NCBI RefSeq assembly: GCF_004341845.1
Contig: NZ_SLVB01000012.1
Location: forward strand, 1-64,000
Reading direction: 5' to 3'
DNA length: 64,000 nucleotides
From: Novosphingobium sp. PhB165
Lineage (GTDB): Bacteria; Pseudomonadota; Alphaproteobacteria; Sphingomonadales; Sphingomonadaceae
The number at the start of each line of letters is the position of its first letter. Positions within the stretch are counted from its first letter, which is position 1. This document shows positions 26,172 through 35,289 of the stretch, piece after piece. The notes under the pieces are model-generated. The model was not told the origin of the DNA. It searched no databases and saw nothing but the letters and a program-made list of their open reading frames with translations. Both the position numbers and the translations under genes were made by a program.

Positions 26172-27041
26172 TCAATTCGCGACCCGTTCGCTTTCGATCT
26201 CTTCGGTGCCCTTGATGGTCGTGCGATGCATGATGCGGCCCGATGCCGCATTGTACGGGTGCGAGCGGTGCAGCAGGCCGGGATTGTTGAACATCACCAT
26301 ATCGCCCTTCTTCCAGCGGTGCAGATAGGTGAACTGCTCCTGTGTCGACCAAGCGAGAAGGTCGTCGAGGAAGGCCCGGCCTTGCGCATGTTCCATACTG
26401 CCGATGTCATAGGCTGTCCCGCCAATGAGCATCGAGGTGCGGCCATCCTTCTGATGCCAGACGAGCGGATGCTCGGTGGCCGGGAACAGCGCATTCCAGC
26501 GGGCGAAGTCGTCCTCACTGGGCGTATCGTAAAGCTGGATGCCGATCGCCTCCATGCAGTGGATGACCCGCAGATCCTCGATCTGCTCCTTGCGGGATTG
26601 CGGCAGCGCCTCATACGCGGCGAACAGGCTGGCGAACTCGGTGTGACCGCCCTCGCTGGCCGGGCGCTCGCATTTGAGGAGAGTGCTTTTGCCCGGCACG
26701 TTGTACATCGTGCCGTCCATGTGCCACAGGTCGTTCCCTGCGATGTAATCGAGCTGGTTCTTGTCCTTGGCACCGGCATCGAGTTCGATGCGGTAGATGC
26801 CCTTTTTGCTCGTTTCCGAGTTGTCCTGCGTTGCCGCCAGATCGTGCTTCTCGCCGAAATAGTCCGAAAGACCGACGAACTGGTCATCGGTCATATGGAC
26901 TTCGGGAAATACGAGAACGTCATACGTGTTCAGCGCGGCCATGATCTTGTCAGGAACACCGTCGTTGAGAATGTCCTGCGCGGCGACATGCACGTAAGCG
27001 CCAATGCGCTCGGTGATGGGTTCGAGTTCAAACCGGGTCAT
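26172..27041 (-). CDS. TauD/TfdA family Fe(II)/2-oxoglutarate dioxygenase
   Basis: A 289-residue non-haem iron dioxygenase that couples 2-oxoglutarate decarboxylation to substrate hydroxylation. The metal-binding HxD is WHMDG (His107, Asp109), the distal His is in LLHRSHPY (about His258) and the 2-oxoglutarate Arg is in GRIMHRTTI (about Arg269). Length matches the family. TauD/TfdA members cleave sulfonates, alkyl sulfates or aryloxyacids by hydroxylation. Together with the downstream double-hotdog dehydratase it may attack a carboxylic acid. ATG 27041 is preceded only by a modest GCGAGA. Confidence 0.9.
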   Translation of the reverse strand: MTRFELEPITERIGAYVHVAAQDILNDGVPDKIMAALNTYDVLVFPEVHMTDDQFVGLSDYFGEKHDLAATQDNSETSKKGIYRIELDAGAKDKNQLDYIAGNDLWHMDGTMYNVPGKSTLLKCERPASEGGHTEFASLFAAYEALPQSRKEQIEDLRVIHCMEAIGIQLYDTPSEDDFARWNALFPATEHPLVWHQKDGRTSMLIGGTAYDIGSMEHAQGRAFLDDLLAWSTQEQFTYLHRWKKGDMVMFNNPGLLHRSHPYNAASGRIMHRTTIKGTEEIESERVAN

Positions 27042-27360
27042 ATAAATCTCGCGGGAGCCCTGCTGAAATGACGGCATGGAGCCGCCGAGTTTGCAAGCCT
27101 TCAAACATCCATGTCTGAAGTTCATTCAGCGATATTGCCCGTTCGTCCGCCTGCCCTCCAGATCACTTTCGAGGCTGCCGGCGCACTATCTCCCAGACGA
27201 TCTTCCCGCAGTGTCACGATCGGTCAATTCTGGCAGCCGCACGATTATAGCGCGGAGGATTGGGGAAATCCCCTGCGCGACCCCGTATATGGCTATCGAA
27301 ATGCGAGCCCTTCTCAGTGGCAATCAACACTCATTGTTGGCACTCCGGGCTTCGGCGCGT
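27042..27360. other. Intergenic region
   Basis: About 320 bases between the dioxygenase start and the GFA-family gene. Small open frames exist but have no recognisable features. It should include the promoter of the dioxygenase-dehydratase pair; no clear motif is seen. Confidence 0.4.
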
Positions 27361-27786
27361 TCAGCCGGGCAGGCCATCGATCATGACAATCTCATCCAGA
27401 TCAACGTCCCAGTCTGCACGGCTGGCGCAACAGATGTGTGCTGTCGGTCGCATTTTGATGGGTCCATCGAGACAGCCTGCTGGAATCTTGAGCAGTGCGC
27501 CATCCATCTGGACATCCGGGAGCGCTGACCCGCACTCGACGCAGAAGCTGCGTTGGTGCTGGGTGCCAGGCAGCCGAAAAGTTTTAACTTCAGCCTCTCC
27601 GGCGACCCAATGGAGTAATGCCTCAGTCGCGAAAAGATTTGCGCCATGGGCCGTGCCGCTTCCCTTTCGGCACCGCGAGCAATGGCAGAGGTAGAAGCTG
27701 TCGAAGGAACCGTGGATGTTGAAGCGAACGGTTCCGCAAAGACAGGAGCCGGAAATGTTAGACTGGTTCGAGGAAGCGGTGCCCAT
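27361..27786 (-). CDS. GFA family (CENP-V/GFA domain) zinc protein
   Basis: A 141-residue GFA-domain protein. The cysteine ligands are all visible: GSCLCGTVRF (near residues 13-22), CHCSRCRKGSG (near 34-44) and FCVECGSALP (near 81-90). The fold was named for glutathione-dependent formaldehyde-activating enzyme, but most members have unknown function and may handle small aldehydes or glutathione adducts. It stands alone between two differently regulated units. Confidence 0.88.
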   Translation of the reverse strand: MGTASSNQSNISGSCLCGTVRFNIHGSFDSFYLCHCSRCRKGSGTAHGANLFATEALLHWVAGEAEVKTFRLPGTQHQRSFCVECGSALPDVQMDGALLKIPAGCLDGPIKMRPTAHICCASRADWDVDLDEIVMIDGLPG

Positions 27787-28018
27787 GAGCCTAATTAATA
27801 CTCATGCAGAACCTGGTCCAGTGAGATGATCCCGTTGCCTTCGTTCATCGGGTGAAATTCGACACCGGACGAACGGCAGCCATCTCCTCATACCGGCCCC
27901 GAACCGGACAATCGCCTACCGGCCACTTCAACAAAGTTGAGAGCTATCCCAGATTTCGGCTTATGCGCCCCACGGCGCCGGCTTCAGCGAGGATATTGCG
28001 GCTATAGGAAAGCGGAAT

Positions 28019-30127
28019 TCAGGGCGTCTGCGTCCTCTTCGCGGCAACCCGCATAGCCTCCCATCGGGAATATTGCTCCCGCTTTGACGGATCCGCATCC
28101 TCACGTCCCGCAAGCCAGAACGCGAACCAGTCGATCGAACGATCGTACGTCGCGAGGCGATGAGCCGGCTGCCACTTGTCATGAAACTCGTCGGGATAGA
28201 CGAAGAGTTCCACGGGCTTTCCGGTTTCGCGAAGCGCGGTGAACGCAGGCAGCGCCAGCAGCGTTTCCCGATCGGCAAGCTGCATGAGGATCGGCGTGTC
28301 GATCGCCCGCGCATTGACGGTCAGCGATAGCGGCTTCCAGAATTCCCGGTCATCGTCGACAAAAGATGGCAACCCGGTCTTTCGGTTCTCGTCGGCCCAG
28401 GCAAAGCCTCCCAATGCAAGCGAGCTCAGCAGATCGTCGCAGCATGAACTCATGGCTGCCGCGGAGAACCGCCGCGAGTTGACCAAGGCAAACTGGACAC
28501 TCGAGGCGCCGTCGCTGAGCCCGGTGATGCCAATCCGGCCCGGATCAATGAAGCCTGTTGCAATTGCCGCGTCGATGCCGCGATCGAGTGACGAGAGAAG
28601 GCTGCGCCGCTCATTCCAGTCCTTGTGATCTGCGGCAAGCGTCTCTTCCCAGGTCTTCAGACCGGGGATGATCGAGGAAGAGGACGGTGGCCGTTCGAAG
28701 CTCAAAACCGCCATGCCCTTCGCGGCCATCGGATAGATTGGATAATCGTCGCCGATGCCGCCGCGCAGGAAGCCTGCGCTATGGTACTGGACGATCACCA
28801 TCGGCAATTTGGCATGTCCATCGTACCCCGGTGGAAGGACAAGATCGCCCCACGCCGGGAGGCCCCGATCATTGACCCAGCGCAGCCTGCGAACCATCCC
28901 CAGCCTGAGACCGGCAAATTCCGGGTTTGGATCGAAGATAGGTCTAAAGCGCCCGGACTTCAGATCGAGCGCAGCGATGCGGCGAGGCGTGGTCGCATTT
29001 TCACGGCCACATATAAGCTCGCTGGATGCCTGGAGGCAGCCGGTCAGTGCGTCGCGCGTCCGCATGACAAGCGAGATGCGGCCCGATGACGGCTTCCAAC
29101 GATAGAGCGCCCAATCCTCGCCGTTCCAACCTTCACGCCGGAGGAACAGAACCGAGGGCCCGCCTTGTTCCCAGAATATCCGCGATATGCGCCCGGCGCA
29201 TTGCTCCAGACCGCAGGGAAGCTCCTTGCCGCCGGGCATTTGTGACCACACTCGCAGCGGCGCTTCCGGATGATCGGTAGTCCCCGCGGTCCAGGCGATC
29301 GCGCCATTGCTCGCCTTTACCGCTGCGCCGCCGTGGGTACCCGGTACGGGCGGCGGCCACGAGCGTGTTCGCTCGTCTTCGGTTGCCGCCCGTACCACCC
29401 CGGTCTCGAGATCCACAGTCAAAGCCTGCTGCGGGATGTCACTCGCCCAGGGCTGCGGCTCCCAGGATTGCTGGGGAAGTATGCTCGAGTCGTAGCGCCA
29501 GCCGGAAAGGCCATCTGCCACCGCCTTTCGCTTCGACTCGAGCTCCCCTGGTCTGGCGAGGTAGGTTATGTGCGACCCGTCGGGCGACCAGGAGAAATCC
29601 TCGATATTTACCGGAGACTGCGTCACTACCCGTGCACCGCTGCCATCGGCTCCGACGCGAAAGATCTGGACTACGCCGTCGACCAGTTTTCGGTAAGCAA
29701 GCGACCTGCCATCGGGCGACCAGGCGGGCGTGATGAGTTCAGGCAAACCGGTCGAAATGAACACGCCCCTGAACACCCCTGCCAGCTTGGGAAGCGCGCC
29801 GCCTCTATCGAGCACTCTGGGAGAAGAGCGGCCGTCGGTCGCGACCGTGACCAGCGCCGAGCAGATCGAATTTGTTTTCGGGTCGCCGCGCGTGATTACG
29901 AAGGCAATGGTCTTGCCATCGGGAGAAAGCGCAAACGGACTTGCGGTCCCACCCATGACTTCCGGATATCCGATATCGCGCAACCGGGCGAGGTCCTGGG
30001 TGGTAATGTCCCTCTTCCCATCCGCGCCCGCAGCCGGTGGCATAAAGTCTTCACAGGTGGCATGCGCCGGCGGCGAGGCCATGCCTGCGGCAAGCGCCGC
30101 GAGCATGGCTGGAACGCGAATTACCAT
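28019..30127 (-). CDS. atxE: AtxE2-type lasso peptide isopeptidase (S9 family)
   Basis: A 702-residue S9 prolyl-oligopeptidase-family protein with an N-terminal signal peptide (ending PPAHATCEDF), a WD-like beta-propeller (about 60-400) and a C-terminal alpha/beta-hydrolase domain. The nucleophile is Ser538 in GITGLSDGASS. Glu621 in LADRETLLAL and His649 in DEFHDKW complete a Ser-Glu-His triad. The spacings Ser-Glu 83 and Glu-His 28 equal those I recall for the lasso peptide isopeptidase AtxE2 (Ser527, Glu610, His638). A Glu instead of Asp in the triad is a mark of that group. These enzymes linearise threaded lasso peptides by cutting the macrolactam isopeptide bond. The ATG overlaps the stop of TBDR-4, so the two are coupled. 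A general S9 peptidase is the alternative, but the FecIR/TBDR context supports isopeptidase. Confidence 0.85.
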   Translation of the reverse strand: MVIRVPAMLAALAAGMASPPAHATCEDFMPPAAGADGKRDITTQDLARLRDIGYPEVMGGTASPFALSPDGKTIAFVITRGDPKTNSICSALVTVATDGRSSPRVLDRGGALPKLAGVFRGVFISTGLPELITPAWSPDGRSLAYRKLVDGVVQIFRVGADGSGARVVTQSPVNIEDFSWSPDGSHITYLARPGELESKRKAVADGLSGWRYDSSILPQQSWEPQPWASDIPQQALTVDLETGVVRAATEDERTRSWPPPVPGTHGGAAVKASNGAIAWTAGTTDHPEAPLRVWSQMPGGKELPCGLEQCAGRISRIFWEQGGPSVLFLRREGWNGEDWALYRWKPSSGRISLVMRTRDALTGCLQASSELICGRENATTPRRIAALDLKSGRFRPIFDPNPEFAGLRLGMVRRLRWVNDRGLPAWGDLVLPPGYDGHAKLPMVIVQYHSAGFLRGGIGDDYPIYPMAAKGMAVLSFERPPSSSSIIPGLKTWEETLAADHKDWNERRSLLSSLDRGIDAAIATGFIDPGRIGITGLSDGASSVQFALVNSRRFSAAAMSSCCDDLLSSLALGGFAWADENRKTGLPSFVDDDREFWKPLSLTVNARAIDTPILMQLADRETLLALPAFTALRETGKPVELFVYPDEFHDKWQPAHRLATYDRSIDWFAFWLAGREDADPSKREQYSRWEAMRVAAKRTQTP

Positions 30128-32655
30128 TTCTTGGTCACCGACAGGCTGACCACCCGGCCGAACGGGGAATAGTTCGTGCTGTCGTAGGGCGTGTCGAGGA
30201 ACGAGCTGGTGGCGATCGTATCCGGCTTGTCATTGAAGGCATTCTGGATCGAAGCGATCACGTCGATCCCGCCGAGCGCTCCATGCAGACCGGTGGGATG
30301 GAACCGCAGCGTGAAGTCGACCGGGACCATGCCGGAGACCTTGATCGACGGCATCGATCGGATGTCGCGGACCGGCCCGATGTAGTTGACTGCGGCAGTG
30401 GCCGTCACGTCGCCGCCGGTCCAACCCAGCTCACCCCGACCGCGAACATGCGGCGGATTGAAGAGCGTGCCGGCCAGCTGCGTCCAATCCTGGCCGGGGC
30501 CGAGCTGCTGCTTGCTGTCGAGATAGCTTGCATTGAGCGAGGCGCTCAGACGTCCCTCGCCAAGATCGAAGCTGTAGCGGCCGAGAATGTCGACGCCATG
30601 GATGTCCTGACGCCCGGCATTGACGTTGGAGTTGTCGATGATCGCAACGACACTGGCGGGATCGTAAGGCCCGCTGGTCAGGTTGGTGAAGGTGATGAGC
30701 CGCGAGATGACGTCGTTCTGCTGGTCGACCGTGGGATTGAGCGTGACGTATGGCGCGTAGACCGGATTGGTCAGGGCTTCGCGCGTATAGGTGATCGGCG
30801 TCACGATCCGATTGCGATAGCGGATGTCGAAGTAGCTCACTTCCAGTTCGGCACCGTCGAGAGCGGTCGGATGCAGCACAAGCGTTGCCGACCAGTTTGT
30901 CGATCGCTCGGGCTTGAGATCGGGATTTCCGCCCTGGAAGTCGATCACCGTCCCGCTCGTACCGCCGAAGTAATAGGAGTCCTCAAGGTATCCGGGGTTG
31001 GCGGTATACTGCTCGTAGAAGGTCGCCGCACGGAAGGATTTGCCCCAGCTGCTCTTGATCGACACGTCCTTCGTCGGATCGTAGATCAGGCCCAGCTTGG
31101 GCGTCGCGACCGAGGCGATACCGGGATACTTCTCGTAGCGCGCGGCCGCACTCAGATTGAGACTTCTGCCCAGAGGCGAGTTCTGATCGGGGGCGATGAC
31201 GGGAATGCTGAGCTCCCCGAACGCGTAATAGCTGTCGCGGGATTTATCGACGAACTGGCTGGGTCCAAGGGTCGTCTCACGGTGGAACTCGTCGCGGCGA
31301 TAGCCGGTCCCGAATGCCGCCTTGATGGCCCCCGCAGGAAGATCGACAAGCTTGCCGTTGCCGCTCGCTTCCACGTTGGCTGTCGCATTGCGATAGAAGC
31401 CATTGCCCACGCTCGCCGAGGTGGCGCCGTAGGTAACGGTCCCTTCGTAGTAGACCTTGTTCCACCCATAGCTGCCGGCAAGCGTCACTTCCCACCCCGC
31501 CGGCAGCGACAATGTCAGGCTCGGCGCCAACGCCCAGGATTCGGCCTTCTGAAGCGTGTCGTATCGGCTGACCGAGAGCTCCCCGGTCGCATCGAGCGGC
31601 ATGACCTGCTCACGCCGGCGGTCGTTGTAGATGCCGTCGAGATCGAAAGTCAGATTGGAGGCGATGTCCTGGCGAAGCGTCAACGCGGCATTGTAGTGAC
31701 GCATCGCCGGGAAGACTTCGAGGCCCGGTGAGGTGTCCTTCAGGTAGGAGCGCTGGCTCGACTTGATCGCGGAGTTGCTCCCGTACTCTCCCGAGACCAT
31801 GGCGCTGCCGGACGACCACACTTTGCCGAGCGTTGCCCCATATTGCTGCTGGAAGTTGCCCCCATCGGTCGATCCGCCGAGACGAGCCGTCGTTTCCAGC
31901 CCGTCGAAGTTTCGGCGCAGAATTATATTGGCAACGCCCGCAACCGCATCGGAGCCGAACAGCGCCGACGAGCCGTCAGGCACGATGTCGATGCGTTCGA
32001 TCGCCCCGAAGGGAATGGCAGAGACATCGACGCTCTGCAGGGCTGCATCGAAGCTGAGCCGGCGGCCATCGAGCAGCGTCAGCGTCGCGTCGCTTCCCAG
32101 CCCGCGCAGATTGATCGAGGCCCCGCCGCCAACGTCCATGTTCTTTCCGCCCGGCAGGTTGGCGCCCACACCTGGATTCTGGCCGCCTGAGAAGTTCTGC
32201 GGAATGGCGCGGATCACGTCATCCGCACTCGACTGCCCGGCATTGCGCATTTCCTCACGGCCGTATGTGAGCTGCGTCGAGGCGACCGGGGCGCCGCGGA
32301 TGCGCGAGCCCGTCACGACGATGCCGCCCTCCTCGGCATCGTTTTCGGCACGCTTGCTGACGATCACGCCGCCGCCAGAAGGATTGAACTTCAGCTCGGT
32401 GCCGGCAAGGACAGAGCCGATCGCTTCCTCGAATGTCAGGTTGCCATCGACCGCAGGAGCAATCCGGTCCCTGACCACCGCATCATCGACGCTGACATTG
32501 CGGCCGAAGAGGCGCCCCAGGTCGCGCAGTGATGCGGAAAGCGGCTGCGCCGGAAGATGGACCTCGATCCTCGCATCGGCTTTCGCAGCAGCCGGCGCAC
32601 AGATCATCGTTGCGGCCGCAGCCATGCTGCAGCACGCCAGTAGGTGGTAACGCAC
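30121..32655 (-). CDS. TonB-dependent transducer receptor with STN domain (TBDR-4)
   Basis: An 844-residue TonB-dependent receptor of the transducer type. After a signal peptide it has an N-terminal STN domain (about residues 35-95: IEVHLPAQPLSASLRDLG and FEEAIGSVLAGTELKF), which signals to a FecR anti-sigma factor. A plug (VVTGSRIRGAPVAST, INLRGLGSDATLTLLDGRR, DGSSALFGSDAVAGVANI) and a barrel ending SVTKKW follow. GTG 32655 is preceded by GGAGG at 7 bases. It sits between FecR/FecI and the isopeptidase, the arrangement known from lasso peptide clusters of Caulobacterales and Sphingomonadales. Ligand binding would release the sigma factor and induce the operon. The ligand is probably a lasso peptide; this is inference. 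Confidence 0.93.
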   Translation of the reverse strand: MRYHLLACCSMAAAATMICAPAAAKADARIEVHLPAQPLSASLRDLGRLFGRNVSVDDAVVRDRIAPAVDGNLTFEEAIGSVLAGTELKFNPSGGGVIVSKRAENDAEEGGIVVTGSRIRGAPVASTQLTYGREEMRNAGQSSADDVIRAIPQNFSGGQNPGVGANLPGGKNMDVGGGASINLRGLGSDATLTLLDGRRLSFDAALQSVDVSAIPFGAIERIDIVPDGSSALFGSDAVAGVANIILRRNFDGLETTARLGGSTDGGNFQQQYGATLGKVWSSGSAMVSGEYGSNSAIKSSQRSYLKDTSPGLEVFPAMRHYNAALTLRQDIASNLTFDLDGIYNDRRREQVMPLDATGELSVSRYDTLQKAESWALAPSLTLSLPAGWEVTLAGSYGWNKVYYEGTVTYGATSASVGNGFYRNATANVEASGNGKLVDLPAGAIKAAFGTGYRRDEFHRETTLGPSQFVDKSRDSYYAFGELSIPVIAPDQNSPLGRSLNLSAAARYEKYPGIASVATPKLGLIYDPTKDVSIKSSWGKSFRAATFYEQYTANPGYLEDSYYFGGTSGTVIDFQGGNPDLKPERSTNWSATLVLHPTALDGAELEVSYFDIRYRNRIVTPITYTREALTNPVYAPYVTLNPTVDQQNDVISRLITFTNLTSGPYDPASVVAIIDNSNVNAGRQDIHGVDILGRYSFDLGEGRLSASLNASYLDSKQQLGPGQDWTQLAGTLFNPPHVRGRGELGWTGGDVTATAAVNYIGPVRDIRSMPSIKVSGMVPVDFTLRFHPTGLHGALGGIDVIASIQNAFNDKPDTIATSSFLDTPYDSTNYSPFGRVVSLSVTKKW

Positions 32656-32809
32656 GTATGAACCTCCATCCCCGAGGTCTGCTCTTGGCAGAACCCTTCG
32701 GAGGCGAAGCGCCATCCGTGCAGAAACACCCTACGCTAATTTCAAATATTTTTTGGGACCGCCCGGCTTCGCCGCAAACTCTCAGCGGCAATGCCCTGAA
32801 AACGAGCCG

Positions 32810-33088
32810 TTATGTGGCCCGAGATATCTCGAGGCGCCTCTCGCAGATCGCCTTCACCTCAGCATCGAGCAGTTCGATCCGCTCGATCAACCATTCGAGC
32901 TCAACGTCGCGAATGACATAGTGCGGTGAATAGCGGCCTTTGACATAGGCCTGATAGAGCAGTTCCCAGCAACCGTTTCCAAACTTGGTGTCGCGAGGCC
33001 AGACAGGGATCAGGTCGCGCGCGATGTCTTCGGCTCGCCCGCTCTTTGACGGCGTGCCCTTACCTTCCTGAACGCGCGCCGCCCACAA
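32810..33088 (-). pseudogene. C-terminal HEPN-domain fragment between FecR and TBDR-4
   Basis: About 92 residues read through a segment typical of the HEPN domain that follows a nucleotidyltransferase domain in some bacterial proteins: WPRDTKFGNGCWELLYQAY and KGRYSPHYVIRDVELEWL, then IERIELLDAEVKAICERRL. Full-length proteins of this type are roughly 250-300 residues. Here the 5' part is missing, the frame opens inside the end of fecR without an ATG, and no nucleotidyltransferase part is nearby. It is probably a truncated gene left by a rearrangement. A small stand-alone HEPN protein is less likely. Confidence 0.6.
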
Positions 33089-34076
33089 TCGCGAAACTGC
33101 CGTCTTCGCGCGTCTCGAAGCCTAAGCCGAATGTGGCAGCCACTTGCCGAGCGAAGCCTTCGGAATCCGATCGCCTGAACGCTCCGGTGACCCTCATGGA
33201 CCGGGCCGACGACACCTCGCACAAGACTGGAGTGGGAGCGGTCCGGTTGAAAGCGGCGACAGCCTGTCCGATTTCCACCCCGTCAAGAACCAGCATGTCG
33301 TTGGGCCACTGGCTATCGGCAGCAACGATCGGTGTGGGTTTGCCAACGGAGCCTCCTTCGATCGCAATTCCCTGCCCGGCTGTGAGGTCCTGTCTCCTAC
33401 TGCCATGCTCGGCACTGGCATCGCGCACTTCGACAGCGCCCCGCAGAAGAGCAACCCTCACAACGTTCGGCGAAAGCTCCACATCGAAGAGCGTACCGTA
33501 CGCAATCACCCTGCCCGCGCCTGCCTCGACCACGAATAGTCGCGCTTGATCGTGCGCGACGCCAAAGCGCGCGCGCCCGGCGAGCAACCGCAGCAGCCGC
33601 CAATGCCGATCGAAGGAAATCTGCATCCTCGATCCGCGGTCCAGGATTACCGTCGACCCGTCCGGAAGAGCAATTCGCCTGGGTGCTTCTTCCAGTGACG
33701 CCACTTCCATCCGGGAGACTGCTTGCGGCGCATTCCAATCGCGATGCGCTACAATGAGAACCAGCGCCCCCAGCAGTAAGAGACCAACGGCTCCTGCTGC
33801 ATACTTTCGCTGCGCCCAGGGTTTCGCGATATCGAGATTCCGGTTTCGCACAGTGCCTGTGCTGGCAAGAAACATGGTCGTGTCGAAGGACCGTACCCTG
33901 CGTTCATAGGCTTCTGCATGGGCAGGCACGGCGCGCCATTCTTCGAACTGGGCGCGGACGGCCTCCGCATCCGGTCCCCGCATCCGAACGAACCAGTCAT
34001 CGGCATCCTGCTCGAGGCTCATTCCCTTCCCATCGCTTTCCTGCACGGCGTCATGGATCGAGCCTTCGAGTGACAT
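33060..34076 (-). CDS. FecR-type anti-sigma factor
   Basis: A 338-residue inner-membrane anti-sigma/transducer protein. The cytoplasmic N-terminal part (DUF4880-like, DADDWFVRMRGPDAE) binds the ECF sigma factor. One transmembrane helix, AGAVGLLLLGALVLIVA, lies near residue 100. The periplasmic FecR domain follows (RIALPDGSTVILDRGSRMQI), and the C-terminal part, LDGVEIGQAVAAFNR, should contact the STN domain of TBDR-4. It overlaps the end of the sigma-factor gene by 26 bases. A second start at 34022, with GGGAAGGG upstream, may be the real one. Confidence 0.9.
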   Translation of the reverse strand: MSLEGSIHDAVQESDGKGMSLEQDADDWFVRMRGPDAEAVRAQFEEWRAVPAHAEAYERRVRSFDTTMFLASTGTVRNRNLDIAKPWAQRKYAAGAVGLLLLGALVLIVAHRDWNAPQAVSRMEVASLEEAPRRIALPDGSTVILDRGSRMQISFDRHWRLLRLLAGRARFGVAHDQARLFVVEAGAGRVIAYGTLFDVELSPNVVRVALLRGAVEVRDASAEHGSRRQDLTAGQGIAIEGGSVGKPTPIVAADSQWPNDMLVLDGVEIGQAVAAFNRTAPTPVLCEVSSARSMRVTGAFRRSDSEGFARQVAATFGLGFETREDGSFAIVGGARSGR

Positions 34077-34629
34077 GCCCGATCGCGCGGCTCATGTGTT
34101 TCTCGACGGTCTTTACGCTCAGCCCCGTCCGGACCGCAATTTCTGTGTAGGTGAAGCCGTCAAAGCGGTGAGCGAGGAAGATTTCGCGGGTACAAGGGGC
34201 CAATTCGGCCATGATCGCTTCGAGCCGGACCAGCATGTCGCGGGCCTCGGAGGCCGCGACAGCGTCAACGTCGGCGATCGGAACGTTATCCGAACAGACG
34301 TGGAGGCTTGCACAGCGACGCCGGTCATATTTTGCCTCGCTCCGGATCAGGTTGATCGTAGCCTGCTGCAAATAAGCGCCTGGCGCGTCCACTTCGAGCG
34401 GATTTTCCTGCCCCCTTGCAGCGAGGGCGAAGAGTTGCTGGACGACATCAGGCGCGCGATCGGGCTGGGTGTGGCGCATGGCAAATCGCACAAGCTTATC
34501 GCGGTGGGACCGGTAGAGCCGGTCGATCCAGTTCCCCTTCGGAAATGAAGCTCGATCTTCAGGAGGCTGCGGATCACCTTCGCCGAGCGTCGAGCCTCGC
34601 GGACAATCTACGTCGATATTCAGCCGCAT
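34051..34629 (-). CDS. FecI-type ECF sigma factor
   Basis: A 192-residue ECF sigma factor. Region 2 lies around LYRSHRDKLVRFAMRHTQPD to DVVQQLFA (about 30-70). Region 4 is MAELAPCTREIFLAHRFDGF followed by TYTEIAVRTGLSVKTVEKH (about 135-180), the helix-turn-helix for the -35 element. GGAGG lies upstream of ATG 34629; the frame extends further but without homology. As first gene of the sigma-FecR-TBDR-isopeptidase operon it probably drives its own operon when TBDR-4 is occupied. Confidence 0.92.
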   Translation of the reverse strand: MRLNIDVDCPRGSTLGEGDPQPPEDRASFPKGNWIDRLYRSHRDKLVRFAMRHTQPDRAPDVVQQLFALAARGQENPLEVDAPGAYLQQATINLIRSEAKYDRRRCASLHVCSDNVPIADVDAVAASEARDMLVRLEAIMAELAPCTREIFLAHRFDGFTYTEIAVRTGLSVKTVEKHMSRAIGHVTRRLDP

Positions 34630-35289
34630 GAGATCACCCCTCCTGCAACGAGAGGGGTTTTGAATACGCGCACGCAAGACGCGTTCTTCTTGCCCAAAAC
34701 CACGGGCAGTTCTCCAGCCGGAGACCGCGCGGCGTTCGCCGCACGGGGCCAACACTTGGAATCGATTACCGACGTCTTTAGCCTGAGGCCTGGACATTCA
34801 CGCCAGCGGCCCGGATGCATGCACCGAGCGATTTTTCCTGCAAGGCAGTTGGCTCGCCTTCACACCCTTTGAAGGCGCATTTGCAACCATACGGATAGAG
34901 CTCATCAAGGCAAGCGGCAGTTTTCATGAAAAGTGCCGGGCGTGAGGGACACCAGTGTCTTGAGACATGGGCCGAGACCTTTAGTCACATAAGATTTGGA
35001 CATGCATCTCAGCCGCCCGGACGATTCCAGACCGCTTTACTCCGCCCAATAACCTGATGATGGTTGCCGCTGTCATCTCTTGCGAGGCAAAGTGATCTCA
35101 ATATTATCAAGTTGCGCTGCCGCCACGATCGGCATGATACTGCCTCTGATGCCGACGAACGCAGAATTAATTTTTTGAATCCACTCCGATAGGCGAGGGC
35201 CTTTCCGCTAAATTTTTTGAGAACTTAGAAATAGATCGCCCTTATGTCCGGCCTCGGATTTGCCACGGACCAAAACAAGAGAATCGGCA
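34630..35289. other. Intergenic region upstream of the FecI operon
   Basis: About 660 bases without a supported gene. I searched both strands by eye for a lasso precursor (short leader with Thr two residues before a Gly-starting core), a transglutaminase-like protease and an asparagine-synthetase-like cyclase, and found none. The 35160-35220 stretch is AT-rich (two TTTTTT runs). Confidence 0.5.

Noticed and set aside
32810..33088. Lasso peptide precursor candidate
   Set aside because: The sequence has HEPN-domain character and no leader with Thr at -2 or core with Gly1 and Asp/Glu at 7-9.
34630..35289. Small frames upstream of the FecI operon as lasso precursor or B/C genes
   Set aside because: None shows a leader/core pattern, a Cys protease or an asparagine-synthetase motif.
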